Below, in pieces: positions 14,645 to 22,096 of a DNA stretch of 64,000 nt (the stretch's first letter is position 1; every line of letters starts with the position of its first letter). The notes under the pieces are model-generated. The model was not told the DNA's origin. It did no database searches and saw only the letters and a program-made list of their open reading frames with translations. The stretch is taken from NCBI RefSeq assembly GCF_003315415.1, contig NZ_QNSB01000003.1, positions 340,687 to 404,686 on the forward strand, given 5' to 3'. Source of the stretch: Brevibacterium sanguinis. GTDB taxonomy: Bacteria; Actinomycetota; Actinomycetes; Actinomycetales; Brevibacteriaceae. Made by a program: the position numbers and the translations under genes.

Positions 14645-14823
14645 ACCGGTGGGAGTACGCATGGTTCCAGTACCACCTACGGCGCCGTAGACGACGAGAG
14701 TACCAACCATCGAAACCCCACCCCGTAGATATCCCGTTGCAAGCAATAGCTCACGGGATCGCGTGGGTGATCAACCATCGAAGCCGCCTCCGGGTGGCTT
14801 TTCTCATGAGGAGCAGGAAATGA
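14641..14823 (+). CDS. Doubtful 60-residue basic protein
   Basis: GTG 14641 overlaps the previous TGA, and the end overlaps the next ATG, which supports translation. The start (WEYAWFQYHLRRRRRREY) is very basic. However a terminator-like hairpin (14781-14803) lies inside its last 14 codons, so the real product may be shorter or absent. Confidence 0.35.
   Translation: MNRWEYAWFQYHLRRRRRREYQPSKPHPVDIPLQAIAHGIAWVINHRSRLRVAFLMRSRK
14781..14803 (+). terminator. Hairpin with T run before gene at 14820
   Basis: AAGCCGCC pairs with GGTGGCTT around a TCCG loop, followed by TTCTCATGAGGAGCAGGAA. Same hairpin, T run and ribosome site layout as at 575, 9003, 26400 and 40844. Confidence 0.55.
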
Positions 14824-14978
14824 CTGCACTAGTCCCAGGCTGGTCGTACACCACCGACCAGGTGAAAGTGATGCTCAACGAAGCGTACCGGGCGGGGTTC
14901 GTTGACGGGAAGGAAGCGGAACGGCGTCATCGGGAGGTGACCCGTGAGCGCATTGCAAGAAGTGGCGGACTTCGCTGA
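14820..14978 (+). CDS. 52-residue orphan phage protein
   Basis: ATG 14820 has GAGGAGCAGGAA directly upstream. One amphipathic helix (TDQVKVMLNEAYRAGFVDGKEAERR). Overlaps the next gene by 35 bases, longer than usual here. Function unknown. Confidence 0.45.
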   Translation: MTALVPGWSYTTDQVKVMLNEAYRAGFVDGKEAERRHREVTRERIARSGGLR

Positions 14979-15207
14979 GTCGCAACGGGAGAGACTATGC
15001 CACGCAATCACAGCGACCATCGACCACCTCCACTCCGACGAGGGTTGCAACCGCCCCGCTGAGGAGTGTGTGGCGTGGGAGATGGAACACGCACTGCGGA
15101 TGGTCGACTACTACGCGGTCACGCTCGGCACACCGTGGCATGTCGCGGTGAAGTTCATGGCGGACTCGTATGAGCGGGCACTCGCGAAACTGGAAGGAGA
15201 GATCTGA
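14944..15207 (+). CDS. Small helical orphan phage protein
   Basis: 87 residues from GTG 14944, GGGAGGTGACCC upstream. Helical, with a Cys/His-containing centre (HLHSDEGCNRPAEECV). Its last base is the first base of the next ATG. Function unknown. Confidence 0.55.
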   Translation: MSALQEVADFAESQRERLCHAITATIDHLHSDEGCNRPAEECVAWEMEHALRMVDYYAVTLGTPWHVAVKFMADSYERALAKLEGEI

Positions 15208-15488
15208 TGCCTGACTACAGCGTTCGACCGACCGCCGCACCCGGGAAGCTCGAGCACCGCACTCTGGTCGCCGCAGCTGATTGGTTCATGAATCACATCG
15301 GCGGTTGGCGACCCATCCGCGACATGCCCCTCACCACTGTGGGGTGTCTCGTGGATATCCTCGACCGCCGCCGAATCCACACTGGCCTGACCGTGCAGGG
15401 AATCTCCCACCACGGGGGCCTGGTGTACATCTACACGCGGTTCGGGGTTCTCGCATCCGACGACATGAAATGGAGGCCACATGAGTGA
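15207..15488 (+). CDS. Small orphan phage protein
   Basis: 93 residues with AAGGAGAGATCTG upstream. Contains a beta-rich end (VQGISHHGGLVYIYTRFGVLAS). Overlaps the next gene by eight bases. Function unknown. Confidence 0.55.
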   Translation: MPDYSVRPTAAPGKLEHRTLVAAADWFMNHIGGWRPIRDMPLTTVGCLVDILDRRRIHTGLTVQGISHHGGLVYIYTRFGVLASDDMKWRPHE

Positions 15489-15735
15489 TTATGTTCCGAG
15501 CATCCGAGTGGTGCGGTCCATGTACAACCTGGGAAGCCAGAAACTCCTCACCGATAACGGCTACTACCGGACGACAGAGAACCTGTCGGAGGAGTTTAAT
15601 CGGTTTCTCGCCCACATTCGAGCCAAAGCGTGGGAAGAGGGCAAAGCAACAGCATTGAACTACGCCGTTCGCGACGACAACGGCGTGACGCTCAGCCTGA
15701 ACCACCCCAACCCCTACCGATCGGAGGCCGAGTGA
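15481..15735 (+). CDS. Small orphan phage protein
   Basis: 84 residues, ribosome site GGAGGCCAC before ATG. Tyr-rich start, helical centre. GTGA coupling to the next gene. Function unknown. Confidence 0.55.
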   Translation: MSDYVPSIRVVRSMYNLGSQKLLTDNGYYRTTENLSEEFNRFLAHIRAKAWEEGKATALNYAVRDDNGVTLSLNHPNPYRSEAE

Positions 15736-16406
15736 CCGACCCCGCCCACATCCGCCGCCTGTGCGACAGCATCCACGATGCTCTCGCCCTCGCGGAGCAC
15801 CCGCCCTCATCCAGCGGCACACCATCCGGCGGAGTGGGACAATCCAGGCCACCCATACCCACAACCATCCTGAGCGCGAAGGAGGATCTGAAAGCGAAAC
15901 TCGTGTCGTGGGCGCGGATGATCGGGGAGGATGGAGAGTTCGTCATCGACTGTGATGACGACACACTGTCCATCGCTGCGTGGGTGTACACCAAAGCGGA
16001 CTGGTTGGCCGACCATCCCGCCGCCGACGACTTCGTTGACGAGATCGACGAATGCGTGCGGGCACTACGGAGACCATACGCGAGCAAGGAAGAGAGGTTC
16101 CTCGTCACCGTTATGGCGGGTGTTCGCGTCTACGCCTACCCGTGGGAGAGAACGGTTCTGCTGCCGGACGGAACCGTGGGGGACACGTACCAGCTTCGGC
16201 AGGAGCTGTACCAGCGAACGCGTAAGGAGATCCTTCCCGCCGCGAACGTGTCTGCCGTGCTCGACAAGATCTTCGGCATGGAAGTATCGGCGGATGCGAT
16301 TAGGAAGGCGGCGAAGCGGGGGACACTCGAGAAGCGTCCGGAGGGGTTCTTGGTCGAACGTGTGATCGAACGATTCGGATTGGAACCGAAACATGTTGCA
16401 ATCTGA
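15732..16406 (+). CDS. Last gene of the early operon; 224-residue protein of unknown function
   Basis: GTG 15732 overlaps the previous TGA. The N-terminal part is variable; from residue 40 it is a folded alpha/beta protein. The C-terminal part (VSADAIRKAAKRGTLEKRPEGFLVERVIERFG) looks like a helix-turn-helix DNA-binding region. As the last gene before a promoter-like site, terminator and tRNAs, it may be an early-to-late switch regulator, but this is only positional inference. Confidence 0.65.
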   Translation: MTDPAHIRRLCDSIHDALALAEHPPSSSGTPSGGVGQSRPPIPTTILSAKEDLKAKLVSWARMIGEDGEFVIDCDDDTLSIAAWVYTKADWLADHPAADDFVDEIDECVRALRRPYASKEERFLVTVMAGVRVYAYPWERTVLLPDGTVGDTYQLRQELYQRTRKEILPAANVSAVLDKIFGMEVSADAIRKAAKRGTLEKRPEGFLVERVIERFGLEPKHVAI

Positions 16407-16424
16407 TTCGTGTCCTGCTACTCT
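16396..16424 (+). promoter_or_regulatory. Candidate promoter overlapping the end of the early operon
   Basis: TTGCAA and TACTCT are separated by 17 bases, a reasonable sigma70-type match. Transcription would begin near 16431 and meet the terminator at 16467-16499, so it would give an RNA of about 70 bases or, on readthrough, the tRNA region. Confidence 0.4.
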
Positions 16425-16466
16425 GTGATAAGTGGGTCTTTTTTGGCTCACAGCAACAACATTGCT

Positions 16467-16499
16467 CCCAGTCGTCCTAACGGATTGGCTGGGTTTTTT
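16467..16499 (+). terminator. Intrinsic terminator after the early operon
   Basis: CCCAGTCG pairs with TGGCTGGG (8 bp with two G-T pairs) and is followed by TTTTTT. The 16500-16637 stretch after it holds no gene I can support. Confidence 0.75.
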
Positions 16500-16637
16500 C
16501 GTGCCCGGACCTGTTGGCGCAGGTTCGGGATCAGGACGACGCGCCTAACCCGCGTCACCCCTGAGTCAACCGAGCACCGGGCGATTCGCTACCGCAGGAT
16601 GCAAGGTTCCAGTTTCCGGGTCTGGTCAAAACCGGGT

Positions 16638-16701
16638 GCCGACGTGAGGTTAATTGGCAACCTCCCTGCGGGGTATGCGGGTTCGACTCCCGTCGTCGGC
16701 A
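16638..16701 (+). tRNA. tRNA-like sequence with truncated anticodon arm (64 nt)
   Basis: The acceptor halves GCCGACG and CGTCGGC pair perfectly, with A as discriminator. A D arm (AGGT...ACCT) and a T arm (GCGGG-TTCGACT-CCCGT) are present. The centre, however, is only about 16 bases, too short for a normal anticodon arm plus variable loop; at best CCC-TGC-GGG can pair. It is probably a degenerate tRNA or tRNA-like element and no anticodon can be assigned. CCA is not encoded. Confidence 0.45.
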
Positions 16702-16756
16702 CGGATGCTCACGCATTCCAGCCCACCTCGTCGGGCTGACCAAATAGGCGGGGCAT

Positions 16757-16832
16757 ATCGTCGTAGCTCAACTGGGAGAGCAACGGTCTCCAAAACCGTA
16801 GGTTCCGGGTTCGAATCCCGGCGGCGGTGCCA
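16757..16832 (+). tRNA. tRNA-Trp (anticodon CCA)
   Basis: Acceptor ATCGTCG pairs with CGGCGGT (two G-T pairs). The anticodon arm is ACGGT-CTCCAAA-ACCGT, giving CCA, and the T arm CCGGG-TTCGAAT-CCCGG is perfect. Discriminator G fits tRNA-Trp, and CCA (16830-16832) is encoded. Phage-borne, between the early and late regions. Confidence 0.95.
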
Positions 16833-16833
16833 A

Positions 16834-16908
16834 TCCCCTGTGGTCCAACAGGCAAGACGCTCGGCTCTGGACCGAGAAATGCGCGTTCGAATCGTGCTGG
16901 GGGAGCCA
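16834..16908 (+). tRNA. tRNA-Gln (anticodon CTG)
   Basis: Acceptor TCCCCTG pairs with TGGGGGA; anticodon arm CTCGG-CTCTGGA-CCGAG gives CTG; T arm GCGCG-TTCGAAT-CGTGC. Discriminator G and encoded CCA (16906-16908). The D stem is weak (3 bp), common in Gln tRNAs. One base separates it from tRNA-Trp, so both are probably cut from one transcript. Confidence 0.93.
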
Positions 16909-16924
16909 AAAGAATCGAGGCCCA

Positions 16925-17107
16925 ATGATGCGCAGCAAGCAGATGCATCTGGAAATCAACACCGACAGCATCGAAGTTGATGACTGCCCGACGTGCGGGG
17001 AGCATCGTCTGGCCCGGTTCGAGGTTGTGGCCATGAACATCGACGGGGTGGGCACACTCACCCAACTCACCCGCTGCTACTCGTGCAATCCGATTGAGGG
17101 GTCATGA
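16925..17107 (+). CDS. 60-residue zinc-ribbon protein
   Basis: CPTCGEH near residue 21 and CYSCN near residue 51 form a zinc ribbon. It starts 16 bases after tRNA-Gln, with GAATCGAGG as weak ribosome site, and its end overlaps the next ATG. Function unknown. Confidence 0.6.
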   Translation: MMRSKQMHLEINTDSIEVDDCPTCGEHRLARFEVVAMNIDGVGTLTQLTRCYSCNPIEGS

Positions 17108-17319
17108 CCACATACAACATCGCCGGCAACGAGGTGGAGCTCAACCTCGAGGACGGCGACTGCCTCATGGGCGTCATCGTCATCGGCCTCGTGAAACGAT
17201 TGGAGGGTGACGGTGAGGGGATCGTCATGAACGCCTCCGATGGTCTGGGCTGGATAACGCAGCGGGGCATGCTCGACACCGCACAGGAGTACGTCGGGAT
17301 CGCCGATGAGCAGGACTGA
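17104..17319 (+). CDS. Small phage protein, paralogue of the gene at 17675
   Basis: 71 residues, ATGA overlap with the previous stop. It aligns along its length with the product at 17675 (both have a NI...L.LED start, an IVI strand, a Gly-rich turn and a GM...AxEY end). Acidic alpha/beta domain. Function unknown. Confidence 0.6.
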   Translation: MTTYNIAGNEVELNLEDGDCLMGVIVIGLVKRLEGDGEGIVMNASDGLGWITQRGMLDTAQEYVGIADEQD

Positions 17320-17479
17320 ACGCCGCGACAAGTATGACCACCCCATCCGTGATGGGGAGTGGAACCGTCGATGCTACGAACGCCACTGCGACTACTGCGG
17401 GACGGGAATCTTCCGACGCGCACACCACAGGGCCGAACGCCGGCGGGAACGGAATCTCATCGAGGAACAGCGCGACTGA
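17306..17479 (+). CDS. 57-residue basic zinc-knuckle protein
   Basis: ATG 17306 overlaps the previous gene by 14 bases. Very basic, with CDYCG and RAHHRAERRRER, so nucleic-acid binding is likely. No family recognised. Confidence 0.5.
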   Translation: MSRTERRDKYDHPIRDGEWNRRCYERHCDYCGTGIFRRAHHRAERRRERNLIEEQRD

Positions 17480-17617
17480 TTCCGCACACACCACAGACGG
17501 TTAGTGCCGAACCGCACCTACCGAGTACCACTAATCCCGCAATATCAGGGCATCCCGCCCACCCATGATCGTTCCATCACCGCCGCTCCCGAAAGGTTGA
17601 GCGCGAGTGGAACGCTT

Positions 17618-17653
17618 GGCCCGCCTTGCCGACTCCTTCCGACAAGGCGGGCC
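17618..17653 (+). promoter_or_regulatory. Strong hairpin upstream of gene at 17675
   Basis: GGCCCGCCTTG pairs perfectly with CAAGGCGGGCC (11 bp) around a 14-base loop. No T run follows, so it is more likely an mRNA-stabilising or regulatory hairpin than a terminator. The remaining bases of the 17480-17674 gap show no gene. Confidence 0.5.
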
Positions 17654-17674
17654 TCGACCACTTAGGAGAACGTC

Positions 17675-17893
17675 GTGGACATCAACATCGGCAACCTTGA
17701 CCTGACAATGGATCTCGCCGAGGACCAACACCCCGTCGACGCCATAGTCATCGTCCGCACCGAAAGAGTCCACGACAACGGACACATGAGCGAGGGCGTC
17801 CTCTACACCACCACAGGAACCGGGATGACCACCCTGCTCGGCATGATGAACATGGCGGAACGCTACCTCACCGCAGGGCTCGAGATCGAGTAA
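17675..17893 (+). CDS. Small phage protein, paralogue of the gene at 17104
   Basis: 72 residues from GTG 17675 with TTAGGAGAACGTC upstream. Same overall plan as the product at 17104: acidic N-terminus, IVIVR strand, Gly-Thr-Gly turn and final helix GMMNMAERYL. A duplicated pair with the 57-residue gene in between. Confidence 0.6.
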   Translation: MDINIGNLDLTMDLAEDQHPVDAIVIVRTERVHDNGHMSEGVLYTTTGTGMTTLLGMMNMAERYLTAGLEIE

Positions 17894-17897
17894 TGCC

Positions 17898-18059
17898 ATG
17901 GACCCGTTCGATGGGGGATACCGAGACATGTACTGCAAGCTCGGCCTCCACACCCTCACACCCTGCACCTACTGCGGGTACACCACACCCACACCACCAA
18001 GCACCACCCCCGCAGTGGACACCACGTCGTTCATGGACGGGTTGAGTGATCGGGGGTAG
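17898..18059 (+). CDS. 53-residue protein with a zinc-like motif
   Basis: MYCKLGLHTLTPCTYCGYTT gives one Cys/His cluster, followed by a Pro/Thr-rich linker. The ribosome site is weak (CGAG), so translation probably depends on coupling to the upstream gene. Doubtful but no other frame fits the space. Confidence 0.4.
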   Translation: MDPFDGGYRDMYCKLGLHTLTPCTYCGYTTPTPPSTTPAVDTTSFMDGLSDRG

Positions 18060-18061
18060 AC

Positions 18062-18358
18062 GTGCCCACGCTGCGCAATGGCCACAGTTACGTCCAACGC
18101 CGTGACGCACTAAAGAGAGTAGCCCGCAAGAAGGACCTCCCCTGCCACCTATGCGGCAACCCCATTGACTACACACTTCCATACACAGACCGCATGAGCT
18201 TCACCGCCGACCACGAAGACGCAGTAGCGGCAGGCGGAAGCATGACAGGACCACTCAAGCCCGCACACAGGTCATGCAACAGCAGGAGAGGGAAGAAGAG
18301 CCTCGACGAATACCGAGCAGGCATGATCCAACGACCAGGAGTGAGCACAGCATGGTAA
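18062..18358 (+). CDS. HNH endonuclease next to the terminase genes
   Basis: 98 residues from GTG 18062. CHLCG (about 28-32), ADHEDAVAAGG (about 50-60) and HRSCNSRRGKK complete the HNH metal-binding fold. In many siphophages an HNH protein of this type works with the terminase in cutting concatemers during packaging; its place just before the terminase genes supports that role here. Confidence 0.85.
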   Translation: MPTLRNGHSYVQRRDALKRVARKKDLPCHLCGNPIDYTLPYTDRMSFTADHEDAVAAGGSMTGPLKPAHRSCNSRRGKKSLDEYRAGMIQRPGVSTAW

Positions 18359-18510
18359 CAATCCCCGAAGGGTACATCATCGCCCGCACACACCCGCCAC
18401 GAGGCATCGAAAGCGCAGCACTCCACCGAGCCGTCGCGCACATCATCCGGTTCATCCGTGGCTCAAGCGAAGGCGGGCTGACGCAACGGGACGTGATGCT
18501 CGCGAACTGA
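18352..18510 (+). CDS. 52-residue phage protein
   Basis: ATG 18352 overlaps the end of the HNH gene. Mixed helix (ALHRAVAHIIRFIRG). Its end is followed by about 120 bases holding promoter and operator-like sequence before the terminase genes. Function unknown. Confidence 0.5.
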   Translation: MVTIPEGYIIARTHPPRGIESAALHRAVAHIIRFIRGSSEGGLTQRDVMLAN

Positions 18511-18559
18511 CCCCACCCCGTCGCCCCTCCCCGCCCGGTCGCTCCGTCGCCGTGCCGCA

Positions 18560-18623
18560 TTGACGTGTTTTTTCCACACGGTCTAAACCTTCGTCTAGAC
18601 CGAAGTCTCGGCTCTATCGTCTA
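18560..18623 (+). promoter_or_regulatory. Candidate late promoter / operator with GTCTA repeats
   Basis: TTGACG at 18560 could be a -35 element. GTCTA occurs at 18581, 18593 and 18619, the second inside the palindrome CTTCG-TCTAGAC-CGAAG. The packaging and head operon begins eleven bases after the last copy. No convincing -10 sequence at the standard distance, so a phage-specific activator may act here. Inference. Confidence 0.4.
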
Positions 18624-18633
18624 GGAGGTGCTC

Positions 18634-19050
18634 ATGGTTCGCGAGCTGCTTCCGTGTGGCACTTTCGCCGCTTACCTCCGGCATCGGAAGGCCGGCGAGG
18701 ATGCGTGTGAGCCGTGCAAGCAGGCAATGAGGGATCAGAAGTCGTCCCGCGATCGGAAGAAGAAGCTCGAGGCGGGGGAGGCTCGGTTGAAGCTGGTCCC
18801 GGCTGGCACTGATCCGAGTCCTGCTTCTGGCCCTGAGACTGATCCGCTGACTGTCGCTCGAGAGAACCTCGGGATCATCGAGGCCACTTTGAAGAACCCG
18901 TTGACTCCTGCTGGGTCTATTGCTCCGTTGACTAAACGTCGCGAGGAGCTGGTGGAGCGGATTCGCAAACTGGACGGCAAGACGGAGGTGAGCGTTCTTG
19001 ACCAGCTCGCCGAACGTCGGAAGAACCGGATCGCAGGTTCCGCGAATTGA
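18634..19050 (+). CDS. Terminase small subunit
   Basis: 138 residues; ATG 18634 has TAGGAGG upstream (a GTG at 18628 lies too close). The N-terminal part (CGTFAAYLRHRKAGEDACEPCKQAMRDQK) carries the His/Cys signature common in actinophage small terminases, then a helical, charged oligomerisation part. It recognises the packaging site on phage DNA and hands it to the large subunit, whose gene overlaps this one. Confidence 0.75.
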   Translation: MVRELLPCGTFAAYLRHRKAGEDACEPCKQAMRDQKSSRDRKKKLEAGEARLKLVPAGTDPSPASGPETDPLTVARENLGIIEATLKNPLTPAGSIAPLTKRREELVERIRKLDGKTEVSVLDQLAERRKNRIAGSAN

Positions 19051-20524
19051 ACATGTCCCTCTCTGGCACACGTCGGCGGGGGATGATGCGATCGATCTCG
19101 CCGCTGCCGTTGGCCTGATCATGCACCCCTGGCAGGAGCGTGTCCTCCGGGGGGCTTTGGGTGAGCGTAAAGACGGTAAGTGGTCGGCGTCTCGTGTCGG
19201 TTTGGTGGTGCCTCGGCAGAACGGGAAGAACGCGATCCTGGAGGCTCGTGAGCTCGCTGGACTGTTCCTGTTCGGTGAGGAACTGATCACTCACACAGCC
19301 CACCAGTTTCGCACCTCGAAGAACTCGATGACTTCGTTGATGAACCGGATGAAATCTTGCCCGGACCTGATGAAACTCGTCGAAGGGTATGAGGGGCCGG
19401 ATCAGTCGATTCGCGATATTGACGGTTTCAAGGTTGGCAACAACCCCGGCATCTATTTGCGGAACGGTCGTTCTATCCAGTACGCGACTCGCTCCGGTGA
19501 TGCTGGGCGCGGGTTCTCCGGTGACGTGGTGATTTACGACGAGGCGTATGCGCTGACTGCCGCCGAAATGGGTGCTTTGAAGCCGACGATGGCCGCGAAG
19601 TCCATGCATGGAAACCCGCAGGAGTGGTACACGTCCTCTGCCGGGAAAGTGACTTCCGAGTATCTCCTTTCGCTACGAGACCAGGGCAAGGCGGCCGAAG
19701 CCGAGAGACTGGCGTATTTCGAATGGTCCGCCGACGATGATGCTGAAATCGGTGACGTGGATTCCTGGTATGAGGCGAATCCGTCGCTCGGGATTCTCAT
19801 CACCGAGGAGTTCGTTCGGGAAGAGCTCGAGGATCTTGGGAAAACCGCGGACGGTGAGGAAGAGTTCCGCCGCGAACGTCAAGGCATCTGGTCGAAGGTT
19901 GAAGGGGAAGTGGTTTTCCCCAACTGGCATGCGTGCGCCGATGAGGTCATGGTGCAAGCCCGCGTTAATGGGGAGCTCATTGACCAGTCGTTCACGACAG
20001 TCACGTTCGCTGTAGACATTCCCCCCGATCGCAGTTCAGCGTCCATTGTCGCTTGCGGCACTCGCCCGGATAACACCTTCTTTGTGGAGGTTGTTGACCG
20101 CCGCGATGGGACCGAGTGGGTGGCTGAGACCATCCGGGCGATGGTTGAACGGCAGGCCGCGAAAGGGTCTCGAGCGGGCGTGTTCGCCCTCGGTTCCGGT
20201 GCAGCTCAAGCCCTAGTTGAAGAGTTTCGCCGCCACCGCGTTCGCGTGGTTTTCGTGGGCGACCGAGAATATGCGGCCGCGTGCGGCACACTGTTCGATC
20301 TGACCGAGCAGAGCCTTGTGGCTCACTCGTCGCAGCCGGAATTGAACGCTGCGGTGGATGCGGCGAAGAAGAAGTTCCTCGGGGACAACCTGTGGAAGCT
20401 GACTCGTCAGTCCACCGTGTCCGATATTTCCCCGCTGGTGGCCACGGTCCTTGCCGCTCTTGGTGCTCAGAAGCGCCGTCCGACTGAGAAGAAGCCTCGC
20501 CGACGCGGGTCTGTGTTCGCCTAG
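18998..20524 (+). CDS. terL: Terminase large subunit
   Basis: 508 residues. ATPase motifs: VVPRQNGKNAI (Walker A, about residue 68) and VVIYDEAY (Walker B, about 177). The nuclease half contains the acidic residues of AVDIPPDRSSASIV and the C-terminal DAAKKKF. It drives DNA into procapsids and cuts the concatemer. The likely start is TTG 18998 with GGAGG nine bases upstream, overlapping the small subunit by 53 bases. Same type as Terminase_1 proteins. Confidence 0.93.
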   Translation: MTSSPNVGRTGSQVPRIEHVPLWHTSAGDDAIDLAAAVGLIMHPWQERVLRGALGERKDGKWSASRVGLVVPRQNGKNAILEARELAGLFLFGEELITHTAHQFRTSKNSMTSLMNRMKSCPDLMKLVEGYEGPDQSIRDIDGFKVGNNPGIYLRNGRSIQYATRSGDAGRGFSGDVVIYDEAYALTAAEMGALKPTMAAKSMHGNPQEWYTSSAGKVTSEYLLSLRDQGKAAEAERLAYFEWSADDDAEIGDVDSWYEANPSLGILITEEFVREELEDLGKTADGEEEFRRERQGIWSKVEGEVVFPNWHACADEVMVQARVNGELIDQSFTTVTFAVDIPPDRSSASIVACGTRPDNTFFVEVVDRRDGTEWVAETIRAMVERQAAKGSRAGVFALGSGAAQALVEEFRRHRVRVVFVGDREYAAACGTLFDLTEQSLVAHSSQPELNAAVDAAKKKFLGDNLWKLTRQSTVSDISPLVATVLAALGAQKRRPTEKKPRRRGSVFA

Positions 20525-20532
20525 GAGGTGTC

Positions 20533-21927
20533 ATGGTTTCCCTGAAAGAGGACGACCGTAAGGTTGTTGAGACTCTCTGGCGAAGAATCGCTGACCGGAA
20601 AGCACGTAATGAGCTCCGCTCGGAGTATGTGGAGGGTGAGCGGGTTCTGACGAAGATGGGGTTCTCCATTCCCCCGGGGATGGAGTCTCTGCAGCTGGCG
20701 GTGGGGTGGCCGCGCAAAACGTGTGAAGTGAAGTCGTCTCGGCTGGTCCCTGACGGGTTCTCGGCCAGGGTTGAAACACCCCTCATGGATGACCTCGATG
20801 ACGTGTTCTTCTCAAATCAGGGGGAAGTCGTTGAGCGGCTGGCTATTGACGCGGCGGTGAAGCATGGCGTGTCGTTCGTGTTCACCACTCGAGGTGACGA
20901 GTCGGTTGGTGAGCCGGCTGAGCTTATGACTGTGCGAACGGCGCTAAGTGCCTCCGCGATCGTTGACCCTCGATCGAGGCAGACCAAGTATGCGGTTGAA
21001 ATTCTGGACAACACGCGCCTGAACTTTTACAAACCTGGTTCAGTCGTGGAGTGCGAGCGAACCAGTGGGGATTGGCGCGTTCTCGCTGCGTATCCGACCG
21101 GCACGAAACGAGTCCTGTGCACCCCTTATGTTTACGGGTGGTCGGTGGAGAAGCCGTTCGGTAGTTCCGCTGTCACTCGACCTCTGATGGGGTTCACGGA
21201 TGGGGCGGTGAGGGTTCTACTCCGGCAGGAAGTCTCGGCTGAGTTCTATTCCGCCCCGCGCCTTGCCGCGCTGGGGGCCGATGAGTCAGTGTTCATGGAT
21301 CAGGACGGGAACATCCGTCCAGCATGGGCCGCGATCATGGGTTCCGTGTGGGCTGTCCCGGATGAAGAGGACGAGATCACTGGGGAGCGGAGCCGGGTTG
21401 AGCTTCACAGTCTCCCGCAAATGTCGATGCAACCACATTCGGATCAGTTGCGCACGATAGCGCAGATGGTGTCTGGGGAAACGACTATCCCCCTCTCGTA
21501 TCTGGGTGTGATGCAGGATTCCAACCCCACCTCTGCTGAGGCTGTGGAGGCGCATGAGATTGATCTTGTGCGTGTCACACGGAACCAGTTCCCGTTCCTC
21601 GGGGCGGGGCGCGAACAGTTGGCGCTGGATGTTCTCACACTCCGCCACGGTGACCTTGACGAAGCGGCGCGGAAAGACCTGAGGGGCTTGAAAGCCCGAT
21701 GGGTGGACCCCCGCTACAAGAGTGTGGTGGAGCAGTCGCAGTTCGTGGCACAGCAGGTCGGGTCGGGGAATTTCCAACCCGGCACTGAGGCCACTTTGGC
21801 GCAGCTGCCGATCACCGCCGAGGATGCTCGCCGCATTGCCGAGGAGAACCGCAGGGCTGCGGGCTCGAGCGTGATCGAACGGCTGGTCGGTCAGGCCGAA
21901 ACCCCAGATACCCCCCCCCGAGAGTGA
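20533..21927 (+). CDS. Portal protein, SPP1 gp6-like, frame broken near the C-terminus
   Basis: 464 residues in this frame, ribosome site TAGGAGG. It forms the dodecameric ring through which DNA enters the capsid. The conserved portal core is complete (IPLSYLGVMQDSNPTSAEAVEAHEIDL is typical). The frame stops at 21925 right after a run of nine C, but the +1 frame goes on for 58 codons that look like the normal portal C-terminus. Either one extra C, a programmed +1 shift, or a real mutation explains this. Confidence 0.9.
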   Translation: MVSLKEDDRKVVETLWRRIADRKARNELRSEYVEGERVLTKMGFSIPPGMESLQLAVGWPRKTCEVKSSRLVPDGFSARVETPLMDDLDDVFFSNQGEVVERLAIDAAVKHGVSFVFTTRGDESVGEPAELMTVRTALSASAIVDPRSRQTKYAVEILDNTRLNFYKPGSVVECERTSGDWRVLAAYPTGTKRVLCTPYVYGWSVEKPFGSSAVTRPLMGFTDGAVRVLLRQEVSAEFYSAPRLAALGADESVFMDQDGNIRPAWAAIMGSVWAVPDEEDEITGERSRVELHSLPQMSMQPHSDQLRTIAQMVSGETTIPLSYLGVMQDSNPTSAEAVEAHEIDLVRVTRNQFPFLGAGREQLALDVLTLRHGDLDEAARKDLRGLKARWVDPRYKSVVEQSQFVAQQVGSGNFQPGTEATLAQLPITAEDARRIAEENRRAAGSSVIERLVGQAETPDTPPRE

Positions 21928-22096
21928 CGTAGACGAGTTGGCGAAGAGGATCACGGCGTTCGGCACGTTGATCCGTGCCGGTGTGAAACCTGATTCGGCA
22001 GTGGAAGCCGCGGGCTTGCCGCCAATGGAGTTCTACCCAGGACAACCGGTGACGATTCGTGAGGCCGAGGAGGATTCGGGTGGCAACGAAAAGTGA
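21920..22096 (+). CDS. Portal C-terminal extension in the +1 frame
   Basis: From GAG 21920 the frame reads ESDVDELAKRITAFG..., AVEAAGLPPMEF, QPVTIREAEE and stops at 22094-22096. The G-x-L...P-V-T ending fits the C-termini of actinophage portals. No start codon or ribosome site precedes it, so it is not a separate gene. It joins the portal frame if one of nine C at 21911-21919 is skipped or absent. Confidence 0.65.
   Translation, partial: ESDVDELAKRITAFGTLIRAGVKPDSAVEAAGLPPMEFYPGQPVTIREAEEDSGGNEK

Noticed and set aside
16500..16637. Another tRNA upstream of the 64-nt tRNA-like element
   Set aside because: Some GGTTCC and CCGGG pieces look tRNA-like, but no set of four arms with matching acceptor halves can be folded by eye.
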